DNA of 64,000 nucleotides from Granulicella sp. L56 (GTDB lineage Bacteria; Acidobacteriota; Terriglobia; Terriglobales; Acidobacteriaceae), in assembly GCF_009765835.1 (NCBI RefSeq), contig NZ_LMUS01000006.1:248001-312000 (forward strand), in the 5' to 3' direction. Under the pieces are notes generated by a model. The model did not search any database. It was not told where the DNA came from and saw only the letters and a list, made by a program, of their open reading frames with translations. Both the position numbers and the translations under genes were made by a program. Shown in pieces: positions 28,330 through 35,785 of this stretch. Position 1 is the stretch's first letter. Each line of letters begins with the position of its first letter.

Positions 28330-28444
28330 GGAGACAACCTCCTGAACCTAGATCTCCTGGACTGTCATTCCATTAGACACCGGACCGCTGTGAGCCGGTC
28401 AGCCGGCTCAGTCGTCGCGTTCCTCGTGGAGGTAAGCTGGACAG

Positions 28445-29038
28445 ATGATTACGCTCGGACTCGGCAATATCTTCCCAAAGCGACGTGAGCCATCGCACAG
28501 TGGATTGCAGACGCTATCAGAGATGGTCGAACTGCTAGAGCCGTCCCCCCTGGTCTTACAGGCTCTCTCAGAAACGGTTGCATGGTGCCTACGCAGACCG
28601 CTGCAACAAGACCAGTTTCGTAGTCGTGAACTTGATCCTTCGGCCCTTCTCAGAGTCCCGCCGTTCGGTGAGTCAAACATAGGAGTCTGGCTCGAAAAAA
28701 AGCGTGAGAGCTACCAGTCAGCTATCAACGCGATCAACGCAAATCGCTCCGCCCTCGTTCGCGATAGGAATATAAAAGTCGCTGATTCAGCGGTGGCGAA
28801 ATCAAAAGGCAGGTTGTTGCTCTACGAACCATTGGAAACTGTTACGGACGGTGCATCTGATGCCAGTTCGCGCGGCTTCTTTGACATCGAGGATGCTCCG
28901 CCCTGGGATACGTGGTTTCTGTATTCAGAAGGCTCAATCTTCAGTTGGGTTCCTGAGGCACTTGTCCAGGATGCGCAGGCAGGCATTGACGCAAATCCCG
29001 TCGATTGCATCCACTGGTGTGACCGGCCAAAGTTGTGA
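28445..29038 (+). CDS. Hypothetical protein, 197 residues
   Basis: No family recognised. No signal peptide or membrane helix. Helical first half (LQTLSEMVELLEPSPLVLQALSETVAW); the segment GESNIGVWLEKKRESYQSAINAIN and the acidic aromatic patch DIEDAPPWDTWFLY suggest a small soluble globular protein, similar in feel to immunity proteins. It is the last gene before the repeat-bounded gene array. Confidence 0.55.
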   Translation: MITLGLGNIFPKRREPSHSGLQTLSEMVELLEPSPLVLQALSETVAWCLRRPLQQDQFRSRELDPSALLRVPPFGESNIGVWLEKKRESYQSAINAINANRSALVRDRNIKVADSAVAKSKGRLLLYEPLETVTDGASDASSRGFFDIEDAPPWDTWFLYSEGSIFSWVPEALVQDAQAGIDANPVDCIHWCDRPKL

Positions 29039-29068
29039 AAACTCCGGGATGTGCAGACCCCACGGATT

Positions 29069-29129
29069 TCTCGAAACGGTTTCTGGAAACGCCTGGGGGA
29101 GTTGCCGAAAAGAGGACTTCGCGGGAGTC
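29069..29129 (+). repeat. Array repeat copy 1 (both arms)
   Basis: Left arm TCTCGAAACGGTTTCTGGAA at 29069, right arm GTTGCCGAAAAGAGGACTTC from 29101. The arms are imperfect reverse complements of each other (consensus left AAACGGCGTTTCNGGCAA, right TTGCCGAAAAGACGACTTTTC). Confidence 0.6.
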
Positions 29130-29210
29130 TCCCCCCGAAGACCGGAGTTGTCGTGAATGATTGTGAGAAGCCTTGACACTGCTGCGTCCATTGGCTGCAC
29201 AATCGAGGTA

Positions 29211-29549
29211 ATGATTTCAATAACAGTCGAAGAAGTTCAAGCCCTTGTGAACTCGCAGTGCGCAGGGAACTTGATTGTAAAAAACGACCATCGCATCGGC
29301 TTAGAGCAGGCGATCGTGCCGCCTCACCGAACGTTGGTCGTTTGGCGCACGGTCGAAAATGGCAACTTGAGAGACACGGAATTGAGCGTGTGGGTGGTTG
29401 GGCAAGAAAATTCTTCCGACGGGTACAAGATCATCATGCGAGACGACGGCGAGCAATTTGGTCTTGCGTCGGTTGGTTTCCCGAACGACAAACACCTGAT
29501 TTTGGACGGATGGTACGGCTCCCTATTGTCCGCGTTCCTAGCAATGTGA
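29211..29549 (+). CDS. Hypothetical protein, 112 residues
   Basis: Small soluble protein (ISITVEEVQALVNSQC, GLEQAIVPPHRTLVVWRTVENG, ILDGWYGSLLSAF), rich in beta strands, no known family seen. The ATG at 29211 fits better than the open frame back to 29157, which overlaps the repeat zone. It is a member of the repeat-separated array and may be an orphan immunity gene. Confidence 0.5.
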   Translation: MISITVEEVQALVNSQCAGNLIVKNDHRIGLEQAIVPPHRTLVVWRTVENGNLRDTELSVWVVGQENSSDGYKIIMRDDGEQFGLASVGFPNDKHLILDGWYGSLLSAFLAM

Positions 29550-29595
29550 CCAGGCTTTACCTCACTGAAACGTGCGCTTCACCCGAAAGCACGGA

Positions 29596-29937
29596 TTAAT
29601 GCTGAGATCGCGGATGCATGCATGCCCCACAGAGCTTTGCTTTAGGTGTTCTGAGAGGCTTTCCGCACTGTTCGCATGGCGGCCCATACAGGGATACCCG
29701 ATGGTGCATAATGGCATTCTGGTGGCAATCCTTCATGCCCGTCAGCTCTTCATAGCGCTTCCGAACCGGACGAAATAGATCATTGATCGGTACGCCCTCC
29801 AGAGCGATACCCCACTTCTGGCGAAACTCTTTTGTGGCCTTTATGCCGCCGCTGTAGAGGGCTTGGACTGAGAGGAACTCGTCCTCATCAAGCATCGGCA
29901 TTTCGCTCTTGCAGCGCCAGCACCACATGCGTTCCAT
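29596..29937 (-). CDS. Small zinc-ribbon-like hypothetical protein
   Basis: About 113 residues with two Cys pairs at each end: WCWRCKSEMPMLDEDEF near the N-terminus and CEQCGKPLRTPKAKLCGAC near the C-terminus, indicating metal binding. The middle (GGIKATKEFRQKWGIALEGVPINDLFRPVRKRYEELTGM) is helical. The start could be 29937 or the ATG at 29928 (MWCWRC); neither has a strong ribosome site. Opposite strand to the preceding array gene. Function unknown. Confidence 0.55.
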   Translation of the reverse strand: MERMWCWRCKSEMPMLDEDEFLSVQALYSGGIKATKEFRQKWGIALEGVPINDLFRPVRKRYEELTGMKDCHQNAIMHHRVSLYGPPCEQCGKPLRTPKAKLCGACMHPRSQH

Positions 29938-30057
29938 GCCTGCCATCATCGAACCAACTGCCTTCAAAATGCAAGCGAACAGTAGCAAGCGCAAAACCTC
30001 AGTCCGATCTTGTTACCCATGAAACGGACAAGTTAACGGACCAGACCGTAGCGCCTT

Positions 30058-30087
30058 GAAAACGGCGTTTGCAGCAAGTGCTGAACC
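30058..30087 (+). repeat. Array repeat copy 2 (left arm only)
   Basis: GAAAACGGCGTTTGCAGCAA and about ten further bases, matching the left-arm consensus. No right arm is recognised; the 3' end of the next minus-strand gene begins within 5 bases. Confidence 0.55.
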
Positions 30088-30091
30088 ACTT

Positions 30092-30472
30092 TCACACCGA
30101 CGCTCCTTCGAGCAGGCCCACGAAGAACAAAACCAGTAAAGCCGCCACGAGTGAAATGACGGCCCATCTTGAAGCGCCGCGTAATCCGGCGACGACTGTC
30201 GCAACTAAGCCGACCGGTGCCAAGAGAAAGAGTAGCCCAAGATCCAACGTCTCCGGGTCCTTCCAAGGCGGAAGCTCTGGTGAAGGCTTCAGTGTGTAGT
30301 AGAGGAAGACGTATGCACCGTAGACGGTAACTAGCCAAGCCACGCCCACCGACCACAGTGGAAGTGGACGGAGTCGACCTCGTCTGTAGCTCGTTATTGT
30401 TCGCGCGAGGGCGAATGTCGCGAAGAGGAAAGGACCGCAGGTAAGAAAGAGCGGAACGGCAAGCAATCGCAT
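30092..30472 (-). CDS. Small membrane protein, four predicted helices
   Basis: A 126-residue hydrophobic protein with helices at about residues 5-25 (AVPLFLTCGPFLFATFALA), 38-58 (PLWSVGVAWLVTVYGAYVFL), 76-96 (LDLGLLFLLAPVGLVATVV) and 101-122 (WAVISLVAALLVLFFVGLL). No family recognised. It occupies one unit of the repeat-bounded array. Confidence 0.6.
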   Translation of the reverse strand: MRLLAVPLFLTCGPFLFATFALARTITSYRRGRLRPLPLWSVGVAWLVTVYGAYVFLYYTLKPSPELPPWKDPETLDLGLLFLLAPVGLVATVVAGLRGASRWAVISLVAALLVLFFVGLLEGASV

Positions 30473-30567
30473 TATGGCTCAACTTTGTGCAATGTCAGAA
30501 GGCCAAGTCAGCTTACCAGTCTTTTAGATCGAACAGCTTTCGATCCCTGGTCCGGCGTCTACGTTTC

Positions 30568-30651
30568 GCGCAAGACGGCGTTTCATGCAAGTTCGACCAA
30601 CTTGGATCAGCCAGCCGTAGTTGCTCAAGACGCGACTTTCAAGGAATGTCG
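30568..30651 (+). repeat. Array repeat copy 3 (both arms)
   Basis: Left arm GCGCAAGACGGCGTTTCATG then CAAGTTCGACC; right arm GTTGCTCAAGACGCGACTTT then CAAGGAATG. About 84 bases in all; the arms pair imperfectly and the inner GCAAGTTCG / CGTAGTTGC extends the stem. Confidence 0.65.
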
Positions 30652-30717
30652 ATCAATACTGCAGTGCCTAGCCGGCTCTGGAATATGATCGACCGAAAGA
30701 ACGCTGGAGGGGGACCG

Positions 30718-31011
30718 ATGGACAGTCTCGCGTGGCTCCAAAATTGGTACGCAAAGCAATGTGATGGGGAGTGGGAGCACACCAACGGCATCCGGATCGA
30801 TACATTGGATAATCCCGGCTGGAGCGTGAAGATCGATCTCAGCGACACCCGCTACAAGGGCCTCGAAAGCGCCATCATCGTCGATGATTACGTAAGCGAT
30901 TCAGATTGGATCGTGTGCCGGATCGTTGATGGAAACTTTGACGGGTCCGGCGACCCTCAAAAGCTCCTGCCGATCGTACAGAAGTTTCGTGGTTGGATCG
31001 ACAACTTTTGA
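30718..31011 (+). CDS. Imm53-family immunity protein
   Basis: A 97-residue protein with the Imm53 pattern throughout: LAWLQNWYAKQCDGEWEH, GIRIDTLDNPGWSVKIDL, DWIVCRIVDGNFDGSGDP, LLPIVQKFRGWI. Imm53 proteins neutralise toxins of the polymorphic (contact or secreted) type; no cognate toxin is near, so it is an orphan immunity gene. A strong ribosome site (GGAGG) is 8 bases before the ATG. This identification gives a functional clue for the other small genes of the array. Confidence 0.8.
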   Translation: MDSLAWLQNWYAKQCDGEWEHTNGIRIDTLDNPGWSVKIDLSDTRYKGLESAIIVDDYVSDSDWIVCRIVDGNFDGSGDPQKLLPIVQKFRGWIDNF

Positions 31012-31027
31012 CTCTCGTGTGGGCGTA

Positions 31028-31052
31028 GTTTCCCAAAACCCGACTTTCCGGA
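31028..31052 (+). repeat. Array repeat copy 4 (degenerate, right-arm-like)
   Basis: GTTTCCCAAAACCCGACTTT resembles the right-arm consensus TTGCCGAAAAGACGACTTT with several changes. No clear left arm. Confidence 0.35.
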
Positions 31053-31112
31053 CGCCTGCCTGGCTATTGGCGGTGATCTCCTTAGAGGGGACAAGCTGAT
31101 ACGCTGACGTTC

Positions 31113-31502
31113 ATGGATACGAAGACCATCTATGTCCCAATGCTGAACGAGGGAACGGACGTTTGGAAACCCGTCATCGCGCAGCCCTTGAGTCGCGCGA
31201 CGTACCGCATCGAAAGCGGCCCGCTCGATCCAGACGACGAGAATTTGGCCTACGGAGCAGGCCAAGAAGTGACTGTCGAAGAGCACATCTTTCAGGACGG
31301 AAATCGCGGTCTTGTGGCTGTTGGTAGAGCGGCACACGCTCGATTAGACCTCACGCCGGAAGAGACCGACATTGTCCAGAACGCACTGAATGAGATTTGC
31401 AACGGGATAAACCTTGGAGATGAATTCGAGACGCGAATAGGTGCGACTGTCGGCGAGGCTCGCGCTCTGCTTGAGCGTGTTGCAGGGTTGAGACGGCAGT
31501 AA
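31113..31502 (+). CDS. Hypothetical protein, 129 residues
   Basis: The N-terminal half (TIYVPMLNEGTDVWKPVIAQ, ATYRIESG, LAYGAGQEVTVEEH) looks like a small beta domain seen in immunity-type hypothetical proteins. The C-terminal half is helical (LTPEETDIVQNALNEICNGI, EARALLERVAGLRRQ). Soluble, no signal peptide. Function unknown; part of the repeat-bounded array. Confidence 0.55.
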   Translation: MDTKTIYVPMLNEGTDVWKPVIAQPLSRATYRIESGPLDPDDENLAYGAGQEVTVEEHIFQDGNRGLVAVGRAAHARLDLTPEETDIVQNALNEICNGINLGDEFETRIGATVGEARALLERVAGLRRQ

Positions 31503-31544
31503 CGTCGAGGCGGCGTTCCGTTAGGCTGGCACTGGCTTCGCGCA

Positions 31545-31629
31545 CGCAAAACGGGAATGTCGGCAAGTTCGACCGCTCAAACGACCTGCGACGGCGTGAT
31601 TGCCCAAAAGACGACTTTCGAGGAATGCC
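31545..31629 (+). repeat. Array repeat copy 5 (both arms)
   Basis: Left arm CGCAAAACGGGAATGTCGGC then AAGTTCGACC; right arm ATTGCCCAAAAGACGACTTT then CGAGGAATG. Element length about 85 bases. Confidence 0.65.
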
Positions 31630-31674
31630 GCTAGGTCTGATATGTTCGCTTGTGTGCCCACGGGAGTTCTAGCG

Positions 31675-32160
31675 ATGCTGACTGTAAATCGAGTGGGTCT
31701 GAGGCCACTGATGTTGCTACCGGCATTCTTTTGGGGTCTGTCGATCCCGGCCCAGCAATCCAGAGTTCAGCAAGGGCATGATGTTGTCTGGACGTGGTCT
31801 GCGCAATGTGGAACGAAGCAGCAACTCAGGGTTACAGTTCACCTCCAGAGCAAGCTTCTTTATGACGGACTCCTTCCCATCTGTCGTGGCAACCGTGATG
31901 CAGAGAATGGAAGGGCGGAATTCCATTTCTCTAGTGGTCAAGTTTTCGGCGGAGAATACCGGGCACGAGGGCGAGATTCTATCGAGGGTGACATCTGGCA
32001 GGCTGGAGGCGAGAAGGATGCTCTGATCTTGGGCGTCTCCTTGGCCACTAAAAAGCAGGTCATGCTGAACACTCTGCACATCGCCAGCCCGGACAAAGAA
32101 ACGACCGCTGAGCTGGACAAGGGCCTCTACATCACAACTACTCCCGTGACCACTCGCTAG
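31675..32160 (+). CDS. Secreted hypothetical protein, 161 residues
   Basis: Signal peptide (LRPLMLLPAFFWGLSIPAQQ, residues about 9-28). The mature part is beta-rich (HDVVWTWSAQCGTKQQLRVT, AEFHFSSGQVFGGEYRARGR) with two cysteines that could form a disulfide. The ATG at 31675 is chosen because GGGAG lies 8-9 bases upstream; the frame is open further back across the repeat. A periplasmic immunity or inhibitor role is possible but not shown. Confidence 0.55.
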   Translation: MLTVNRVGLRPLMLLPAFFWGLSIPAQQSRVQQGHDVVWTWSAQCGTKQQLRVTVHLQSKLLYDGLLPICRGNRDAENGRAEFHFSSGQVFGGEYRARGRDSIEGDIWQAGGEKDALILGVSLATKKQVMLNTLHIASPDKETTAELDKGLYITTTPVTTR

Positions 32161-32195
32161 CCATAGATCGAAACTGCATAGACTGGTCATGCACT

Positions 32196-32224
32196 AAAAA
32201 CGGCGTTGTGGGAAAGTTCAGTCC
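32196..32224 (+). repeat. Array repeat copy 6 (left arm only)
   Basis: AAAAACGGCGTTGTGGGAAA then GTTCAGTCC matches the left-arm consensus. It overlaps the 3' end of the following minus-strand gene, so the repeat supplies that gene's stop region. Confidence 0.5.
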
Positions 32225-32475
32225 CCGGCGAGCCGGTCTGACGCTTTCTCAGCCTTGAACGATGACGTCTTGGTTTTTATCCCCATCCCGGCCCCGAGCA
32301 ACATCAGGAGCAGTCCCCCGAACATCCCCTCAGCTTCGGCCTTCGCGAACTTGACATGCTGGATCTCGTAAAGGAACTTGCCTCCGATCAGAAACACCGC
32401 AGCGCCTACCCATAGCAGAAGCCGCGAGCAGCCTCGAATGACTTTCTTTGCCGATGATGCAATCGACCCGTTCAT
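32218..32475 (-). CDS. Small membrane protein, two predicted helices
   Basis: An 85-residue protein: basic N-terminus, helix at about residues 18-33 (RLLLWVGAAVFLIGG) and at about 50-66 (GMFGGLLLMLLGAGMGI), then a charged tail. No family recognised. Unit of the array, on the opposite strand to both neighbours. Confidence 0.5.
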   Translation of the reverse strand: MNGSIASSAKKVIRGCSRLLLWVGAAVFLIGGKFLYEIQHVKFAKAEAEGMFGGLLLMLLGAGMGIKTKTSSFKAEKASDRLAGD

Positions 32476-32502
32476 CAGACAAGCCTAGCATTTGGTTTCG
32501 CC

Positions 32503-32566
32503 CGAGAAACGGCGTTTCAGGAAACATCGGGACCGAGATTGCCGAAAAGAGGACTTTCAGGGAATG
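32503..32566 (+). repeat. Array repeat copy 7 (both arms)
   Basis: Left arm CGAGAAACGGCGTTTCAGGA then AACATCGGG; right arm ATTGCCGAAAAGAGGACTTT then CAGGGAATG. It is the shortest and cleanest full copy (about 64 bases). GAAACGGCGTTTC is itself palindromic. Confidence 0.7.
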
Positions 32567-32581
32567 TGAGAGGATGCCGTC

Positions 32582-32899
32582 ATGATCGCGCGTTGGAACG
32601 AGGAGAAGCCGAGACAGGGGAAAGACGGAGTGCGTTGGAGCTTTACCTACTGGCACTTGGTTTGGACTTCAGATCGGACGAAGAGCGCCCAACGACTCTT
32701 CTTTTGGAATCAGGATAAGAGCGAGCGCGGCGTCGTGATCCTTCCGCCAGGCAAAACGATGCATTATGCCCGAATCAGAAGCTTGATAGAGAAGCTGGTC
32801 GCAGATCAGCAACTGCGGAAGAAGTACAAAAGAGAGATTGAGTTCCCTCTGGAGCGACACTACCCCGAGTACGGTGCTTTCCCAGAAGAGCTTCCATGA
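32582..32899 (+). CDS. Hypothetical protein, 105 residues
   Basis: Small soluble basic protein rich in Trp and Arg (RWSFTYWHLVWTSDRTKSAQ, LFFWNQDKSERGVVILPPG) ending with LERHYPEYGAFPEELP. The ATG follows the right arm of repeat 7 by only 15 bases, so the ribosome site GAGAGG is at the repeat edge. No family recognised; immunity-like size. Confidence 0.55.
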   Translation: MIARWNEEKPRQGKDGVRWSFTYWHLVWTSDRTKSAQRLFFWNQDKSERGVVILPPGKTMHYARIRSLIEKLVADQQLRKKYKREIEFPLERHYPEYGAFPEELP

Positions 32900-32917
32900 T
32901 AGGCCGCACCGCGGCCC

Positions 32918-32976
32918 CTTAAAACGGCTTTTGAGAAACGTGGTGCCGGTCATTGCCGGAAAGACGACTTTTCGTG
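32918..32976 (+). repeat. Array repeat copy 8 (both arms)
   Basis: Left arm CTTAAAACGGCTTTTGAGAA, right arm CATTGCCGGAAAGACGACTT then TTCGTG. Element length about 59 bases. Confidence 0.6.
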
Positions 32977-33069
32977 CACCATGCTTTGGTTTCGGATAAA
33001 CGGCGATCCGAAAGTCCAACAAGGATATTCGGGGACACACGTCGGCCGTAGAAGTAGACTGCTTCCAGA

Positions 33070-33714
33070 ATGAAACGCACACTCGGCATTGCGCTTCTCG
33101 CTATCGCGGTCGCCTCGTCACTCGCTCACGCGCAAGACAGGGGTGGCAGCGAACGTCAACTGCACACTCGCCGAGGCCTCCCCCCGCAGCCTCCGGATGA
33201 GCAGCTCCTTCCGCTGAGCAGCGTGGTTCCGTTTGTGGTTCCTGACCCCAAGAAGTACCCGCAGAAGTATGCGGCCGTGTATATGCCTGTTTCGCTTGCG
33301 GTCGGAAGAGTCCGGACTCCGGAGTTTCGGGTTGCGAAAGGACAGTGGTACGACATCGTGCTTCAAGTCCAGGTGCCCCAAATGCCGAAGTCAGCTCGGC
33401 TAGCGTCGGCGCAGCGCCTGCGGTGTTTGACGGGAGCTACTACAGGTCTGCTCGATGAGCGGGACTGCGGAAAAAACGATCGAGTACTCCAAGCCGACTG
33501 GACGGTGTGGGAAGGTGGGCGCATTGTGTACTGGGGTTCCATTCCCGAAGAGGATGGTGGCACGTGGGGTGCCGATATGATCATCCAGATAGGAAGTTTC
33601 GGCTTGGAATCTGGCAAAACGTATGTCGTGCAGGTGCACTTTACCAAGGACGGGACGGCGCTCAGTACCGCCAATCCGCACCTGATCGTAATCCCACACC
33701 AAGATATGTACTGA
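33070..33714 (+). CDS. Secreted hypothetical protein, 214 residues
   Basis: Signal peptide MKRTLGIALLAIAVASSLAHAQ with an Ala-x-Ala cut site. The mature protein is beta-rich (AKGQWYDIVLQVQVPQ, DWTVWEGGRIVYWGSIPEED, GADMIIQIGSFGLESGKTYVV) with Cys residues at the middle (RLRCLTGATTGLLDERDCG). Largest gene of the array. The role is unknown; it could be an adhesion or periplasmic inhibitor protein. Confidence 0.6.
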   Translation: MKRTLGIALLAIAVASSLAHAQDRGGSERQLHTRRGLPPQPPDEQLLPLSSVVPFVVPDPKKYPQKYAAVYMPVSLAVGRVRTPEFRVAKGQWYDIVLQVQVPQMPKSARLASAQRLRCLTGATTGLLDERDCGKNDRVLQADWTVWEGGRIVYWGSIPEEDGGTWGADMIIQIGSFGLESGKTYVVQVHFTKDGTALSTANPHLIVIPHQDMY

Positions 33715-33766
33715 GGCACCGCTGGATGTTCGTCAACCTCGCGTTGGCAGATTATCAGCGTGATTC

Positions 33767-33857
33767 CTCAAAAACGGCGTTTTGAGCAACTCCGGGCACG
33801 GTGCGGATGGTTCGACGGGCTGCTCTTGCCGCAAAGACGACTTTTCGGGGGTCAATG
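33767..33857 (+). repeat. Array repeat copy 9 (both arms)
   Basis: Left arm CTCAAAAACGGCGTTTTGAG then CAACTCCGGG; right arm CTTGCCGCAAAGACGACTTT then TCGGGGGTCAATG. CTCAAAAACGGCGTTTTGAG is a near-perfect palindrome. Element about 91 bases. Confidence 0.65.
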
Positions 33858-33874
33858 GAAAGTGATCGCACCGT

Positions 33875-34216
33875 TCAACAAAGGGACGTTCCCGCCAGCG
33901 CCTCAGCTTTCGCTAAAAGCTCCTTCAGTTTGTCTGCTCCGGCGGCAGTCAGCGGCAAGTCAATCATGCAAGCTTCGTCGCGAATTGAATCGAGTGCAGG
34001 AGATTTGATTGTGACACTTGTGAAGTCATCCCAATCCCAATCTCCGCCTGAACCTTCGAGGAAGTCACGAATGTAGCCTGCGACTTCCTCGGCAGACCTC
34101 TCCGTCGATTGTCCGATGTTGAAGAGTTTCAGTAGCACGATGACAGGTATAGCCAAAGGAAGGAGGGCGAATGCCTTCCAGCCCGTGATGTGCCCGTCGC
34201 TGCTCCGCTTGACCAT
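33875..34216 (-). CDS. Hypothetical protein with one membrane helix, 113 residues
   Basis: One helix near the N-terminus (AFALLPLAIPVIVLLKLFNI), then a soluble acidic domain (TERSAEEVAGYIRDFLEGSG, DFTSVTIKSPALDSIRDEA, AGADKLKELLAKAEAL). The open frame extends back to 34273 through repeat 10; the ATG at 34216 (MVKRSSDG) avoids that. Last gene of the array and of the island. Confidence 0.5.
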   Translation of the reverse strand: MVKRSSDGHITGWKAFALLPLAIPVIVLLKLFNIGQSTERSAEEVAGYIRDFLEGSGGDWDWDDFTSVTIKSPALDSIRDEACMIDLPLTAAGADKLKELLAKAEALAGTSLC

Positions 34217-34250
34217 ATGATCTTCAGATTCTATCTGTCGCCCGTCATTC

Positions 34251-34281
34251 CCGAGAAAGGGCGTTTGCGGCAACTTCGACC
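34251..34281 (+). repeat. Array repeat copy 10 (left arm only)
   Basis: CCGAGAAAGGGCGTTTGCGG then CAACTTCGACC matches the left-arm consensus. It is the last copy before the right att site. No right arm is seen. Confidence 0.55.
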
Positions 34282-34475
34282 GGTTTGGACGGTCCAGCCC
34301 GGCCTAGTAGGCGATAAGCAGACTCTACAGACGCTCTATCAACATTGAGGTGGGCCGGGGCATCCGCAACATGACTTTAGCTGCAACCGATGAGTAGGGA
34401 TTGCGATCGGGCTGCGCGGACATGCTCAGCCTGGCGTGGAGCTGCGGGCGGGAGAGCAGCCACAAGAATTTCCTC

Positions 34476-34497
34476 AACAGCCACCAAAACAGCCACC
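34476..34497. repeat. Candidate integrase arm-binding repeat, right end
   Basis: AACAGCCACCAAAACAGCCA and two more bases, differing at one position from 6090-6111, same orientation. A partial third unit (GCAGCCACA) lies 20 bases to the left. It is 66 bases from the right att core. Confidence 0.5.
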
Positions 34498-34514
34498 CTG
34501 TCAAAACGAACAAA

Positions 34515-34545
34515 GCCACCTCTCGGGGTGGCCTCTGCAAATTAC
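34515..34545 (-). terminator. Hairpin downstream of tRNA-Asn
   Basis: Read on the minus strand, GCCACCCCGAGAGGTGGC forms a stem of six pairs and is followed by TTTGTTCGTTTT (to about 34503). It lies 30 bases past the tRNA 3' end. It can terminate tRNA-Asn transcription although it belongs to the inserted element. Confidence 0.5.
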
Positions 34546-34563
34546 TCATTTGTATGGTGTTTA

Positions 34564-34638
<75 letters not shown>

Positions 34639-34880
34639 ATATGAAGACGCGAAGACAAATCGCGTTGTGCTAAGACAGTTATAACAAATGCAAACGAGGG
34701 GGTCAAAGGCTTTGAAAAATGTTGTTGGTAAATGAGATTTCAAAACACATAAGCCATCGCTATCGCTATGCCATCCCCTATCGCTATAGGGATGAACCAT
34801 TGTCCGAGATGCTTCGCTTCGCCACGATAAGAAGGGCCATTCAGACCGGGCATTGAACCTCGCAGAATGTGGCCTTCTTT

Positions 34881-35693
34881 TTATGGGTAAAGGAGGACAG
34901 CGATATTGTAGGCCGTGAAAGGTGTAGAAGTGTTTTCAGAGCAGGCTCCCACAACCGCCTGATGGTACTTGCCCGTGCTCAGCCGAGACTGGAGTTGAGC
35001 AGGTAGTTCAGCGATGCTGTGAGCGGTGTAGCGCATGATGTACCAGGGTTGATTGGAGCCAGCATAGCCAGTGGACATACTGCACGTCTCGCGGGCATCC
35101 TTCTCACTCATGACTTTGCCGTTGGCTATCTGCATACCGGATTTAGCGAGAAGACTGGCAACTGCTGATTCCTGTGCGTTAAAGCTGAGCGACTGAACAA
35201 TATTGGCGAAATCCTCTACCGCATAGTATTCGTGATCGCGCACGATAACCGAGATACCCACGACGTCAACGCCAGGATCCAGGAGATTCTTTCTGTGCCC
35301 TTCCGAGTGCATCCAGAGATCATGAATCATGGCTGCGACCGGGGCTTCCGCTACGTTTTCAGAGATGAGGCTGAAGTGTGCTCCGGCGTTGGCTCCCCGT
35401 TCAGAGAGCTTCGGTTCTCCAGAAAATTGGTGCGAAATGTCGCGATGAGCCGCCATCTCACGAGCGTGCGCAAGAGCAGCCTCGGCAAGCGTAGGGTCAA
35501 GACGAAGCGGTTGCAGACCCCGCGCTACGCGATCCTGATTCGCAGCGGCGAGAAGGAACTGCTCAGCAACATTGGTCGGAGTGTTGAAGATCGACTGTGC
35601 GCGAAGAACTGGAGCGATTGCAAAAAACAGAGTTGCTGCAACCAGCATCCAGCTTGCTCTGCGTGATACACGGTGCTCTGGGGAGGGCTCCAT
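34881..35693 (-). CDS. Secreted CAP-domain (SCP/PR-1-like) protein
   Basis: About 270 residues with a signal peptide (SWMLVAATLFFAIAPVLRAQ). The CAP core is clear: NQDRVARGLQPLRLDPTLAEAALAHAREMA, HRDISHQ, SENVAE, MIHDLWMHSEGHRKNLLDP and VVGISVIVRDHEYYAVEDFA. The His and Glu residues of the CAP cavity are present. The last 80 residues are a separate module. Bacterial CAP proteins are extracellular, often of unknown function. The ATG at 35693 is chosen because it directly precedes the signal peptide; an upstream start at 35735 would add 14 residues. Confidence 0.85.
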   Translation of the reverse strand: MEPSPEHRVSRRASWMLVAATLFFAIAPVLRAQSIFNTPTNVAEQFLLAAANQDRVARGLQPLRLDPTLAEAALAHAREMAAHRDISHQFSGEPKLSERGANAGAHFSLISENVAEAPVAAMIHDLWMHSEGHRKNLLDPGVDVVGISVIVRDHEYYAVEDFANIVQSLSFNAQESAVASLLAKSGMQIANGKVMSEKDARETCSMSTGYAGSNQPWYIMRYTAHSIAELPAQLQSRLSTGKYHQAVVGACSENTSTPFTAYNIAVLLYP

Positions 35694-35785
35694 GTAGCTG
35701 ATTCTAGGTTTCAAAAGTAACTGAGGGCATAGCACTTTCGGGGTACTCTGCCTTGAGTTCCCTGCTACTGAACCTGCCGGCCGGC

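Noticed and set aside
29040..34310. CRISPR array
   Set aside because: Spacing between repeats is hundreds of bases with genes inside, and the copies diverge; no cas genes.
29040..34310. Classical integron cassette array
   Set aside because: No IntI-type integrase and no GTTRRRY/RYYYAAC core in the repeats that I could see; only the architecture is similar.
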